From: Marinobacter fonticola
GTDB lineage: Bacteria; Pseudomonadota; Gammaproteobacteria; Pseudomonadales; Oleiphilaceae
Length of the DNA: 64,000 nt
Direction of reading: 5' to 3'
Assembly (NCBI RefSeq): GCF_008122265.1
Contig: NZ_CP043042.1
Span: forward strand, 1,550,001 to 1,614,000
In this document: positions 54,172-63,371 of the stretch, one piece after another
Position numbering within the stretch: position 1 is the stretch's first letter
How the letters are laid out: each line of letters opens with the position of its first letter
Made by a program: the position numbers and the translations under genes
The notes under the pieces: generated by a model
The model's input: only the letters and a program-made list of their open reading frames with translations
The model's database searches: none
Told to the model about the DNA's origin: nothing

Positions 54172-54266
54172 GCGCACATTTAAATTGTAGTTTTTGGTAA
54201 GGGGCGCTTTACAGATCGCGCCAAGCGGACAGAATAGGCAATGCTTAGAAACTGCTAGGCTGGTGT

Positions 54267-54284
54267 AGGGCTTAGGCCCTTTTG
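54267..54284 (+). terminator. Weak terminator before cheY
   Basis: AGGGC-TTAG-GCCCT followed by TTT, midway in the 198-bp gap between fliA and cheY. The stem is only 5 bp, so it may act partly. Confidence 0.4.
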
Positions 54285-54369
54285 TCGGGTAGGAGATTCG
54301 AGCTCCTATAACGCACTAAGCAAGTTCACGAGTCGTTGCTTTTCCGGGCTTTAATGAGTGGAGGTCCCA

Positions 54370-54756
54370 TTGGACAAGAACATGAAAATTCTGATCGTGG
54401 ACGATTTTTCCACGATGCGGCGGATCATTAAGAATCTGCTTCGCGACCTTGGTTTCACCAATACCGACGAAGCGGACGATGGCAATACAGCGTTGCCCAT
54501 GCTTAAAAGCGGCAAATACGACTTCCTAGTCACCGACTGGAACATGCCTGGGATGTCCGGGTTCGAGCTGCTGCAGGCCGTGCGCGCGGACGCCAACCTG
54601 AAGAGCCTCCCGGTGCTGATGGTGACCGCCGAAGCCAAGCGCGACCAGATCGTTGCTGCGGCCCAGGCGGGTGTCAACGGTTACGTGGTCAAGCCTTTTA
54701 CAGCGGCAGTCCTGAAGGAAAAGATCGAGAAGATCTTCGAACGCATTCAGTCCTGA
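54370..54756 (+). CDS. cheY: CheY, chemotaxis response regulator
   Basis: 128 residues from TTG 54370, which has GGAGG 5 bases upstream; ATG 54382 is the in-frame alternative but too far from it. A single receiver domain: [20 protein letters not shown], phosphoacceptor in [22 protein letters not shown] and [20 protein letters not shown]. It switches the motor through FliM. Confidence 0.97.
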   Translation: MDKNMKILIVDDFSTMRRIIKNLLRDLGFTNTDEADDGNTALPMLKSGKYDFLVTDWNMPGMSGFELLQAVRADANLKSLPVLMVTAEAKRDQIVAAAQAGVNGYVVKPFTAAVLKEKIEKIFERIQS

Positions 54757-54772
54757 GTAGTAGAGCGCCATC

Positions 54773-55558
54773 ATGGGTAATCCAGAAAATAATACCGGTA
54801 AGCTCGACCCGGAAGTCGTCGAGAAGCTTCAGCTTCAGGCCAGCGAGCTTAAGGCCATGGTGGACGCCGGGGATTACCCTGCAGCCATGCGCCTGATCGA
54901 TGAGCTGAACGATGTGCGTGATCAGAGTCTCTACCGGGAAGTCGGCCGGTTGACGCGTAGCCTCCACGAAGCCATCCGTAATTTCCAGATCGATGCACAG
55001 AACCCCGAGCAGCGCGAAGCCCTGTCGATGATGGCCGATGCCTCGGATCGTCTGACGTACGTGGTGCAAATGACCGGCAACGCCGCCAATCGCACCATGG
55101 ATCTCGTGGAAGAGGCCATGCCGAAGGCCAATGCCATGAAAGAACAGGCGCAGGCGCTGAGAGCCGAGTGGCACAAGTTGCGTCGCCGGGAAATGGACGC
55201 CAGCGAATTCCGCGAGCTGTACCAGCGCATTGACGCTTTCTTCGAGCACACCGCGAACGATGCCGAAGTGATCTACGGGCACCTCTCGGAGATCCTGTTG
55301 GCGCAGGATTTCCAGGATCTGACGGGCCAGGTTATCCAGAAGGTCACCACCCTGGTCAAGGACGTCGAAGAGCATCTGTTGAACCTTGTGGTGATGGCCA
55401 GTCACGTTGACCAGATTACTGGCACGGTCCACGAAATGGGTGACGTCAAAGAGAATATCGAGAAAGGTGTAGGGCCTCAGATGCGCGCCGAAGAGCGCGA
55501 AGATGTCGTCTCCGATCAGGATGATGTTGATGATCTCCTGTCTAGCCTTGGTTTTTGA
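54773..55558 (+). CDS. cheZ: CheZ, CheY-P phosphatase
   Basis: 261 residues, mostly long helices. The catalytic site sequence AQDFQDLTGQVIQK with the key Gln-Asp pair, and the C-terminal CheY-binding DDVDDLLSSLGF, are both present. Gap to cheY is 16 bp, to cheA 13 bp. Confidence 0.96.
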   Translation: MGNPENNTGKLDPEVVEKLQLQASELKAMVDAGDYPAAMRLIDELNDVRDQSLYREVGRLTRSLHEAIRNFQIDAQNPEQREALSMMADASDRLTYVVQMTGNAANRTMDLVEEAMPKANAMKEQAQALRAEWHKLRRREMDASEFRELYQRIDAFFEHTANDAEVIYGHLSEILLAQDFQDLTGQVIQKVTTLVKDVEEHLLNLVVMASHVDQITGTVHEMGDVKENIEKGVGPQMRAEEREDVVSDQDDVDDLLSSLGF

Positions 55559-55571
55559 TTGAGGACATCGT

Positions 55572-57812
55572 ATGGCGTTTGATGCTGACGAAGAGATACT
55601 CCAGGATTTTCTGGTCGAGGCCGGTGAAATTCTCGAAAAGTTGTCCGAGCAGTTGGTGGATCTCGAACAGAATCCGGACGATAGCGATCTCCTGAATGCC
55701 ATTTTCCGCGGCTTCCACACCGTCAAGGGTGGGGCGGGCTTTCTCCAGCTCGATGCGCTGGTTAACTGTTGTCATTCGGCGGAAAACGTTTTCGACATCC
55801 TGCGCAACCATAAGCGGAGGGTCGACTCGGAATTGATGGACGTTGTGCTTGAAGTACTCGACAACGTCAACGCCATGTTCGACCAGGTTCGCAACCGGGA
55901 GGAGCCGACCCCGGCCGATCCGGCCCTGATTGCGTCCCTCGACGCCCTGGCGAAACCACAGGCCGACGATGAGCCTGCCGAGCAACCCGCCGCCGTCGCA
56001 GCCCCGGAGTCTGAAGCTGCGGATACGTCCTCTGCCGAGGGCGACGGCGACAGCGATATTACCGACGACGAATTCGAACGGCTGCTCGATGCGCTGGAAG
56101 GCGAGGGCGAGGCGCCCTCCGGGGAGAACGCATCTTCTGCCAGCGGCGATGACATTTCCGATGACGAATTCGAGCAGCTTTTAGACAACCTGCACGGTCA
56201 GGGCAAGCACGGTGGCGCGCCGGCAGCCGCCGCAGACGATACCAGCGCTAAATCCGCCGGCGGCGATGACATCAGTGACGACGAATTCGAGTCGTTGCTG
56301 GACGAGCTGCATGGCAAGGGACAGTTTAAAGGCACCGTGGATGAGGCGGCTGGCGAAGAACCGGCAGCCAAACCCAAAACCGAGGGAGCCGCATCCGGTG
56401 GTGGCAGCGATCTGATCTCTGACGACGAGTTCGAAAGTCTGCTCGATGAATTGCATGGCAAAGGCAAGTCACCGGCGCCTGAAGCCACAGCGGACAAAGC
56501 CGCCAAATCCAAGCCCGGATCGTCCAAACCTGAGCCGGCTAAGCCTGAACCGAAGAAAGCCGAAAAACCGGCTGCCAAGGCACCGGTAGGCAAAGACGAG
56601 GCCAAGGCACCGGCCGCGGCACCTGCCGTACCGTCGCGCGATTCGGCACCGGCAGCGGAGACCACCGTTCGTGTGGATACCAAGCGCCTGGACGACATCA
56701 TGAACATGGTGGGCGAGCTGGTGCTGGTCCGTAACCGGCTACAGCGTTTAGGTGCGGCGAGCGAAGACGAGCACATGCAGAAGGCGGTGTCTAATCTGGA
56801 CGTCGTCACAACGGACCTGCAATCCGCCGTTATGCAGACCCGGATGCAGCCGATCAAGAAGGTTTTCGGGCGTTTCCCGCGGGTCGTGCGCGATCTGGCG
56901 CGAAGCCTGAAAAAAGAAATTAACCTCGTGATGCACGGGGAAGAAACCGACCTGGACAAGAACCTGGTCGAAGCCCTGTCGGACCCGCTGGTTCACTTGG
57001 TGCGCAACTCGGTCGATCACGGTATCGAGACGCCGGAGGTGCGAGAGGCGGCGGGCAAGCCGCGCGTCGGTAAAGTGACTTTGTCAGCGCAGCAGGAGGG
57101 CGATCATATCCTTCTGATGATCGAGGACGACGGCGCCGGTATGGACCCTGACAAGCTGCGGCAAAAGGCGGTGGAAAAGGGTCTTTACGATCAGGATGCT
57201 GCGGACCGCCTGACCAATACCGAATGCTACAACCTGATTTTTGCGCCCGGCTTTTCCACTAAGGACCAGATCTCCGACGTGTCCGGGCGAGGCGTGGGCA
57301 TGGATGTGGTCAAGACCAAGATCAGCCAGCTCAACGGGACCTTGCATGTCGAGTCCGCGAAAGGAAAGGGCTCGAGCATCATTATCAAGGTGCCGCTGAC
57401 CCTAGCCATCATGCCAACGCTGATGATCATGCTCGGCGACCAGTCTTTCGCTCTACCGCTGGTCAATGTTGTGGAAATCTTCCACCTGGATCTGAGCAAG
57501 AAGAACATCGTCGACGGTCGCGAGTGCATTGTCGTGCGTGACAAGGTGTTTCCGCTGTTCCATATCAAGAACTGGCTGGTGCGTGGCGCCGGCGAGCCGG
57601 AACCTGAAAACGCGCATGTGGTGATTGTGGCCATGGGGACCAAACGTGTCGGCTTCGTGGTCGACCAGTTGATCGGACAAGAAGAAGTGGTCATCAAACC
57701 GCTGGGTCGCATGCTTCACGGCACGCCGGGCGTGGCCGGAGCGACGATCACCGGTGACGGCCGTATCGCGTTGATTATCGACGTTCCGAGTCTGCTGCAG
57801 CAGTATGGTTAG
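55572..57812 (+). CDS. cheA: CheA, chemotaxis histidine kinase with four linker repeats
   Basis: 746 residues. P1 Hpt with His49 (FRGFHTVKGGAGFL); a long acidic linker with four copies of an I(S/T)DDEFExLLDxLxGxG unit at about 163-179, 195-211, 234-250 and 282-298; a Pro/Lys/Ala-rich spacer; P3 dimer (VRVDTKRLDDIMNMVGELVL), P4 kinase (HLVRNSVDHGIE, DDGAGMD, GRGVGMDVVKT), and P5 CheW-like end. No separate P2 domain is obvious, so the repeats may serve for docking. Confidence 0.96.
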   Translation: MAFDADEEILQDFLVEAGEILEKLSEQLVDLEQNPDDSDLLNAIFRGFHTVKGGAGFLQLDALVNCCHSAENVFDILRNHKRRVDSELMDVVLEVLDNVNAMFDQVRNREEPTPADPALIASLDALAKPQADDEPAEQPAAVAAPESEAADTSSAEGDGDSDITDDEFERLLDALEGEGEAPSGENASSASGDDISDDEFEQLLDNLHGQGKHGGAPAAAADDTSAKSAGGDDISDDEFESLLDELHGKGQFKGTVDEAAGEEPAAKPKTEGAASGGGSDLISDDEFESLLDELHGKGKSPAPEATADKAAKSKPGSSKPEPAKPEPKKAEKPAAKAPVGKDEAKAPAAAPAVPSRDSAPAAETTVRVDTKRLDDIMNMVGELVLVRNRLQRLGAASEDEHMQKAVSNLDVVTTDLQSAVMQTRMQPIKKVFGRFPRVVRDLARSLKKEINLVMHGEETDLDKNLVEALSDPLVHLVRNSVDHGIETPEVREAAGKPRVGKVTLSAQQEGDHILLMIEDDGAGMDPDKLRQKAVEKGLYDQDAADRLTNTECYNLIFAPGFSTKDQISDVSGRGVGMDVVKTKISQLNGTLHVESAKGKGSSIIIKVPLTLAIMPTLMIMLGDQSFALPLVNVVEIFHLDLSKKNIVDGRECIVVRDKVFPLFHIKNWLVRGAGEPEPENAHVVIVAMGTKRVGFVVDQLIGQEEVVIKPLGRMLHGTPGVAGATITGDGRIALIIDVPSLLQQYG

Positions 57813-57830
57813 TTGCGGCGCCGCCGGTTA

Positions 57831-57894
57831 GGGACCCCCTGATTAAGTCTATTGGCGATTCCGGCTCGTCCTGAAAGCCGGAATCGAAGGTTCC
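57831..57894 (+). repeat. Short degenerate MITE-like copy with a 10-bp hairpin after cheA
   Basis: Starts with a variant of the 3601 terminal repeat (CTGATTAAGTCTATTGGCGA) and ends with AAGGTTCC. Inside, GATTCCGGCT (57857-57866) pairs with AGCCGGAATC (57876-57885), and Ts follow, so the element may double as a transcription terminator between cheA and cheB. Confidence 0.7.
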
Positions 57895-57983
57895 TTGGTT
57901 TTTCGCCTATGGTCGTTATTTCACCCAGGGTTAGTCGCTTTGCCAGGCTCAATCGCCAGAGGTAAACGGATGGAGGCAAATGC

Positions 57984-59111
57984 ATGACGGTTTCAGTTCT
58001 GGTCGTTGATGATTCCGGTTTTTTTCGCAAGCGACTGACCGAAATCCTGAATGCCTCCGGCAACATTCGCGTCGTTGGTGCCGCTACTAATGGCCGTGAG
58101 GCCGTGGACATGGCGGACAAACTACGTCCGGACGTCATTACCATGGATTACGAGATGCCGGTCATGGATGGCATCTCGGCAGTCAGGGAAATCATGAAGC
58201 GTCGGCCCACACCGGTGCTGATGTTCTCCTCTCTCACCTACGAAGGCGCGCGGGTTACGTTGGATGCGCTTGAGGCTGGCGCCGTTGACTTCCTGCCCAA
58301 GAACTTTGAAGAAATTGCCCGGGACAGCAGCCAGCTCCAGCGCATCCTGAGGGAACGTATCCTGGATGTTTCCCGCAGCCGGCCAGGTGCGCGGTCAGCG
58401 CCTCAGACACCGTCGACGCCGCCTCCTGCGCAGGCGGCGAGGCCGCAAACCCGGCCCGCACCCGAGCGACGGGAACCGGCGCGGCGAGGTGCTGACACGG
58501 GGTCGGAAACACCCCGCCAAACCCGCCGTACGCCGGCGCGGAGCTACAGTGTGGTGGGGATTGGTACCTCCACCGGTGGACCCATAGCGTTGCAGCGAGT
58601 GCTTACCCGTCTGCCGTCCCGGTTTCCGTCGCCGATCGTGCTGGTTCAGCACATGCCCGCGAGCTTCACGCCGGCGTTTGCCGATCGTTTGAACAAGTTA
58701 TGCCAGATCGAAGTCCGCCAGGCCGAAGATGGCGACATGCTCAAGCCTGGTCTGGCACTGCTGGCCCCGGGCGGCAAGCAGATGATGGTCGAAAACAAGG
58801 GGCCACACGGTCGTATCCGAATCCTTCCCGGCGATGAGCGCCTGACCTACAAGCCCTGTGTCGACGTAACCTTCGGTTCGCTAGCGCGCGGCTTTCCGGG
58901 CAAGACCCTGGGCATCATCCTGACCGGTATGGGCGCCGACGGGAAAGAAGGCTGCCGGATGATGAAACAGGCCGGAAGCGTGGTGTGGTCGCAGGATGAA
59001 AAATCGTCCGTGATCTATGGCATGCCCATGGCGGTGGCCAAAGCCGGCCTGAGCGACGAAATCCTGACACTGGACGACATCGGACCGCGGATGGTTGAGG
59101 GCGTCAGTTAA
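57984..59111 (+). CDS. cheB: CheB, chemoreceptor glutamate methylesterase
   Basis: 375 residues. Receiver domain (phosphoacceptor Asp55 in ITMDYEMPVMDGI), a Pro/Arg/Thr-rich linker (about 135-185), and the methylesterase domain with catalytic Ser in GIGTSTGGPIALQR, His in LVQHMPASFTPAF and Asp in LTGMGADGKEG. CheR is not in the window. Its stop overlaps motC by 1 bp. Confidence 0.96.
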   Translation: MTVSVLVVDDSGFFRKRLTEILNASGNIRVVGAATNGREAVDMADKLRPDVITMDYEMPVMDGISAVREIMKRRPTPVLMFSSLTYEGARVTLDALEAGAVDFLPKNFEEIARDSSQLQRILRERILDVSRSRPGARSAPQTPSTPPPAQAARPQTRPAPERREPARRGADTGSETPRQTRRTPARSYSVVGIGTSTGGPIALQRVLTRLPSRFPSPIVLVQHMPASFTPAFADRLNKLCQIEVRQAEDGDMLKPGLALLAPGGKQMMVENKGPHGRIRILPGDERLTYKPCVDVTFGSLARGFPGKTLGIILTGMGADGKEGCRMMKQAGSVVWSQDEKSSVIYGMPMAVAKAGLSDEILTLDDIGPRMVEGVS

Positions 59112-59851
59112 TGGATGTCCTCAGCTTGCTGGGTATTATCCTGGCATTTGCCGCCATTCTCGGCGGCAATATGTTGGAAGGCGGGACACTGGGGTCCCTG
59201 TTCAATGGCCCGGCCGGCATTATCGTCATCGGCGGAACGGTGGCAGCCACGATCCTGCAAACCTCCTGGAATGTCATTAAGCGTGCGATGCGTCAGTCCC
59301 GCTGGGTCTTTGTTCCGCCTTATATCGGCCTGGAAGATGGTATCGACAAGGTCATCAACTGGAGCGTTCGCGCCAGGAAGCAGGGACTACTGGGCCTTGA
59401 AGGCTTGGCCGAACGTGAACCGGAGCGCTTTGCCCGCAAAGGCCTGCAGCTGTTAGTGGATGGCGCCGAAACCGAGACCATCCGCAGCATTCTCGAGGTC
59501 GAGCTGGAGTCCCGTGAGCAAAGCGATCTGGACGCCGCCCGGGTTTTCGAGGCCATGGGGGGCTATGCGCCCACCATCGGCATCATCGGCGCGGTCATGG
59601 GACTGATTCAGGTGATGACCAATCTTGAGGATCCTAGCTCCCTGGGCGCCGGTATCGCGACTGCATTCGTCGCCACCATCTACGGTGTAGCGTTGGCGAA
59701 TCTGCTGTTCTTTCCGGTAGCCAATAAGCTGCGGGGCATCGTTCGTCAGCGCACGCGTTATGAAGACATGATGATCGACGGCATTATCGCCATTGCGGAG
59801 GGTGAGAACCCCCGTTCCATCGAGCTCCGGCTTCGGGGCTTCATTCAATAG
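59111..59851 (+). CDS. motC: MotC, MotA-type flagellar stator proton-channel subunit
   Basis: 246 residues, four membrane helices; start LGIILAFAAILGGNMLEGGT and the conserved proline-containing YAPTIGIIGAVMGLIQVM. With MotD it forms the second stator of Pseudomonas-type bacteria, important for swarming and viscous load. Confidence 0.95.
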   Translation: MDVLSLLGIILAFAAILGGNMLEGGTLGSLFNGPAGIIVIGGTVAATILQTSWNVIKRAMRQSRWVFVPPYIGLEDGIDKVINWSVRARKQGLLGLEGLAEREPERFARKGLQLLVDGAETETIRSILEVELESREQSDLDAARVFEAMGGYAPTIGIIGAVMGLIQVMTNLEDPSSLGAGIATAFVATIYGVALANLLFFPVANKLRGIVRQRTRYEDMMIDGIIAIAEGENPRSIELRLRGFIQ

Positions 59852-59865
59852 CCAAGGCTGTGGTC

Positions 59866-60645
59866 ATGCGAAACCGGCGTCGAACTGAAGACGACATGCA
59901 TAATCGCGAGCGGTGGCTGATCTCCTACGCCGACTTCATCACCTTGCTGTTCGGTTTCTTTGTCGTGATGTATTCCGTGTCCTCTGTCAACGAGGGCAAG
60001 TACAAGGTGCTTTCCGAAACCCTGACGGGCGTATTCAATGCCCCCCAGCGCTCCGTCGAGCCGATCACGGTGGGTGAACACACGTCCCGTCCGGACGCGG
60101 CGGATAGCCAGATCGTTGCACCGCCGGTCGCTCAGGCTCCCGCCAACGATGCGGACGGCGAGCAAGGCCGCAGCCAGGCGCTGCAAAGCATCGCCAATCA
60201 GTTTCAGGATGAGTTTGAAACCCTCATCAATCAGGGGCTGATTACCGTCGAAACCAGTAGCGAGTGGATCGAGCTGAGTCTGCAGAACAGCTTGCTGTTC
60301 GGATCCGGCAATGCCGAGCCTCACTACGACGCCTTCCCCGTCGTGGAGTCCATCGCCCGCATTCTAGTCGGCCATGATAACGCGATCCGGGTCGAGGGCT
60401 TCACCGACAATCAACCGATTCGCACTAGCGCCTACCCCTCCAACTGGGAGCTTTCTGCTGCCCGGGCGGCAGCCATTGTCCGCTTGCTGGCGCAGAACGA
60501 GGTGGATCCCCAGCGTATGGCTGCCATTGGCTACGGGCAGTTCCAGCCGGTGGCGCGCAACGATACTGCCGAAGGCCGTAGCCGCAACCGTCGCGTGGTG
60601 CTGTTGATCTCCAGGGACGCTAGCATCCGGGGCGCCGTTCGGTAG
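59866..60645 (+). CDS. motD: MotD, MotB-type peptidoglycan-anchored stator subunit
   Basis: 259 residues from ATG 59866 (AAGG 8 bases before; GTG 59860 is an alternative). The single membrane helix carries the proton-binding aspartate in SYADFITLLFGFFVVMYS; the C-terminal OmpA domain (IRVEGFTDNQPI, WELSAARAAAIVRLL) anchors to peptidoglycan. Confidence 0.95.
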   Translation: MRNRRRTEDDMHNRERWLISYADFITLLFGFFVVMYSVSSVNEGKYKVLSETLTGVFNAPQRSVEPITVGEHTSRPDAADSQIVAPPVAQAPANDADGEQGRSQALQSIANQFQDEFETLINQGLITVETSSEWIELSLQNSLLFGSGNAEPHYDAFPVVESIARILVGHDNAIRVEGFTDNQPIRTSAYPSNWELSAARAAAIVRLLAQNEVDPQRMAAIGYGQFQPVARNDTAEGRSRNRRVVLLISRDASIRGAVR

Positions 60646-60825
60646 GTGGTGCCCCACCACAGTTTGGCGCCGTATTATGGGGTGCACGGTCTTGATGGTT
60701 GGCACCGTATCGGCCGCCGTATCGAAACTTGGCACAATAACTGTATGACTCCCTTCGGCCTCACCCGTTGGCAACTCCTTGCCTCTCAGTGCCGGGTGAA
60801 TCCCGTCAATATCGTGTAACCGGTC

Positions 60826-60852
60826 TCAAGTTTTCCGGTTAAGTGTCGATAC
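60826..60852 (+). promoter_or_regulatory. Sigma-28 (FliA) promoter before parC
   Basis: TCAAGTTT (60826-60833), 11 bp, GTCGATAC (60845-60852) matches the TAAAGTTT-N11-GCCGATAA consensus in 13 of 16 positions with exact spacing. It is 86 bp before the ParA-family gene and would put parC, parP and cheW under FliA. The rest of the 292-bp gap shows no gene. Confidence 0.75.
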
Positions 60853-60937
60853 AAAAATAAATGTCATGGCAAGCGCCGCTAGGGTCTAATCGAGGTCTGC
60901 AGGGCGCTGCGATGTTTATGAATGGGAGAATTTCTGC

Positions 60938-61720
60938 GTGCGAATTTGGGCGGTAGCCAATCAAAAAGGCGGTGTTGGAAAGACGACTTCGGTCGTTGCG
61001 CTTGGCGGTTTGCTGGCTCAGTCCGGCAAACGCGTCCTGGTTGCCGATCTTGACCCCCACGGTTCCCTCACAACTTGGTTCGGCTACGATCCTGACCGGC
61101 TGGAGCATAGTGTCTTCGACCTATTCCAGCACAAGGGCAAGGTGCCGGAAGGTCTGCCTGCGCAGCTCTTGGTGGAGACCTCCTGTAAGGGCATGTCCAT
61201 GCTGCCGGCCAGCACCGCTCTAGCGACCCTGGAGCGCAAAATGGTGGGCGTCGAGGGGATGGGGCTGATTATTTCCCGTGCCCTGGCGCAGCTCTGGGAC
61301 GACTTCGACTACGTATTGCTGGATAACACGCCCTCCTTGGGGGTGCTGATGGTCAACGCCTTGGCAGCCTCCCAGCGATTGGTGGTACCGGTGCAGACCG
61401 AATTCCTGGCGATGAAGGGCTTGGAGCGCATGCTAAACACGTTGCAGATGATTATGCGTTCGCGTAATAACCCGCTGCCTTACACCATCGTGCCAACGCT
61501 GTTCGACCGACGAACTCAGGCCTCCATGCAGAGCCTGAATGCGTTGCGCAAGTTGTACGAAGAGAACGTCTGGCGCTTCGCTATCCCGGTGGATACCAAG
61601 TTCCGGGACGCCAGCCAGGCGGGACAGGTGCCCTCCGCGTACAGCGCAGATACCCATGGTGTGCGTGCCTACCGCCGATTGCTGGAAGATCTGCTGGGGC
61701 AAGCCGGAGGTCGCGAGTGA
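60938..61720 (+). CDS. parC: ParA-family ATPase ParC for polar chemotaxis-array placement
   Basis: 260 residues from GTG 60938 (GGGAGA upstream). Deviant Walker A NQKGGVGKTTSVVALGG, Walker A' DLDPHGSLTTWFG and Walker B YVLLDNTPSLGVL. This Soj-like gene between motD and parP/cheW is the ParC of Vibrio and Pseudomonas, which delivers chemotaxis arrays to the cell pole. Confidence 0.9.
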   Translation: MRIWAVANQKGGVGKTTSVVALGGLLAQSGKRVLVADLDPHGSLTTWFGYDPDRLEHSVFDLFQHKGKVPEGLPAQLLVETSCKGMSMLPASTALATLERKMVGVEGMGLIISRALAQLWDDFDYVLLDNTPSLGVLMVNALAASQRLVVPVQTEFLAMKGLERMLNTLQMIMRSRNNPLPYTIVPTLFDRRTQASMQSLNALRKLYEENVWRFAIPVDTKFRDASQAGQVPSAYSADTHGVRAYRRLLEDLLGQAGGRE

Positions 61721-61769
61721 ATGCTTTGATTTCAGGCTGGCGTCAGCTTGTTGACGCCTTGAGGTTGTG

Positions 61770-62639
61770 ATGGAAAAGCGCAGTCAAAAAGCCGCCTACG
61801 CCGACCCCACGTCAGCGCTCACCGATTACCTCGATGAGTTGTTGCATGTGGCAACGACAACGGTGGTGGAAGCGCCGCAACCGGAGGTCGCTCAAGAATC
61901 TGTTTCGTTAGCGCCCGAGCCGCCTGAGGACGAGTCGATCGTCAGTGCAGAAAAACAGGCGGAGCGTGATGCGCGCCGGGCGCGCGTGCGTGCTAGGGTG
62001 GAGCGCGCACGCGCGCAACGTGCACAAAAGACAGCGGTTGCCGATGAGCCCCTGGTCCAGCCTCGGGTCGCTGAATCGCTGCTCTTGGCAGAGCCTGAGG
62101 TTGCTCCGCAGGCGACTGAGCGCGTCGTGCCGGTCGCCGCCGAACCTCAGCCCGAAACGGCACTCGAGGGTCTGCCGGCTTGGGCCGAACACGCGTTCGA
62201 GTGCCTGATTTTTAAAGTGGCCGGTTTGCAGTTGGCTGTGCCTCTGGTGCTTCTAGGGGCGATCCATCGCATGGAGACGGATCTGCACGAGATTCCCGGT
62301 CGACCCCCGTGGTTTATGGGCATGCTGTCCTCCAGCGAGCGCAACCTGCGCGTCGTCGATACGGCTGAATGGGTCATGGCTGGCCGTGTTCCCCAAGGCG
62401 CCCGCGATGGCTACAAGTTTGTGATCCGGCTCGACCAAAGCGACTGGGGGTTGGCCTGCGACGAAGTGGCTCAGTCCTTTACCCTCCGTCCTGACGACGT
62501 GAAATGGCGCTCGGAGCGCAGCCGTCGGCCTTGGCTGGCGGGAACGGTTGTCGGTCATATGTGCGCGCTGCTCGATGTCAGCGCCATGACCTGGTTGTTA
62601 TCCCGGGCGGAGAAGGAACACCAGCTGGATCTGAGCTAG
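61770..62639 (+). CDS. parP: ParP, CheW-domain protein linking arrays to ParC
   Basis: 289 residues from ATG 61770 (GAGG 5 bases before; GTG 61767 is the alternative). The N-terminal ~135 residues are disordered (Glu/Ala/Arg/Pro-rich); the C-terminal CheW-like domain (AFECLIFKVAGLQLAVPLVL, PPWFMGMLSSSERNLRVVDT) should sit in the chemoreceptor-CheA array. In Vibrio ParP binds ParC and CheA. Confidence 0.88.
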   Translation: MEKRSQKAAYADPTSALTDYLDELLHVATTTVVEAPQPEVAQESVSLAPEPPEDESIVSAEKQAERDARRARVRARVERARAQRAQKTAVADEPLVQPRVAESLLLAEPEVAPQATERVVPVAAEPQPETALEGLPAWAEHAFECLIFKVAGLQLAVPLVLLGAIHRMETDLHEIPGRPPWFMGMLSSSERNLRVVDTAEWVMAGRVPQGARDGYKFVIRLDQSDWGLACDEVAQSFTLRPDDVKWRSERSRRPWLAGTVVGHMCALLDVSAMTWLLSRAEKEHQLDLS

Positions 62640-62723
62640 TGTTTTGCGCGCACCGGGAAGAGCATTAAAAATAGAGTGCTGAAAAAAGAACTGAAAGTAC
62701 TAAAAACGATTGATTGCCCAGGC

Positions 62724-62739
62724 TGGCACGCTTAGTGCT
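62724..62739 (+). promoter_or_regulatory. Weak sigma-54 candidate before cheW
   Basis: TGGCAC-GCTTA-GTGCT has the exact GG-N10-GC spacing (62725-62726, 62737-62738) but a G in place of the first T of TTGC. It is 94 bp before cheW and might be chance. Confidence 0.35.
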
Positions 62740-62832
62740 CTGTTCTATAGTAAGGGGCAGTCATGTTGGAATTTTGACAGTGTTAATACGGTGCCCCAAA
62801 AAAGGGGGCGCCTGTACCAGAGAGAGGACATT

Positions 62833-63321
62833 ATGGCTTCCCCAAGCGGACAACAGAGTCACGGGCAGGAAGATAAGGTATTGCAGTACGTTACCTTCAG
62901 GCTCGATGACGAAACCTACGGCATCGATGTGATGCAGATCCAGGAAGTACTGCGTTATACCGAGATTGCTCCGGTCCCCGGGGCGCCGGATTACGTTCTG
63001 GGTATCATCAATCTGCGTGGCAACGTGGTGACGGTGATTGATACCCGCCGCCGGTTCGGACTGGCGGATGCGGAAGTGACCGATGCCACTCGGATCGTAG
63101 TCATGGAATCGTCCCAGCAGGTGATGGGGATTCTGGTGGATTCGGTGGCCGAGGTGGTGTACCTGAAATCCAGCGAAATCGAAACTGCACCCAATGTGGG
63201 GAACGAGGAAAGCGCCAAGTTCATCCAAGGGGTGTGCAACAAGAACGGCGAACTCATCATTCTGGTTGAGTTCGACAAGATGCTGGCAGATCACGAGTGG
63301 GCGGACATCGCCGCACTTTGA
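62833..63321 (+). CDS. cheW: CheW, chemotaxis coupling protein
   Basis: 162 residues from ATG 62833 with AGAGAGG upstream. CheW domain: YVTFRLDDETYGIDVMQIQE, APDYVLGIINLRGNVVTVID, VMGILVDSVAEVVYL. It couples receptors to CheA. Last gene of the canonical set, followed by a DUF2802 gene at 50 bp. Confidence 0.96.
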   Translation: MASPSGQQSHGQEDKVLQYVTFRLDDETYGIDVMQIQEVLRYTEIAPVPGAPDYVLGIINLRGNVVTVIDTRRRFGLADAEVTDATRIVVMESSQQVMGILVDSVAEVVYLKSSEIETAPNVGNEESAKFIQGVCNKNGELIILVEFDKMLADHEWADIAAL

Positions 63322-63371
63322 CCCCGGAACGAATGCCTGGGGTGTGACTCTGCCAGCGCCGGAGAATTGAC

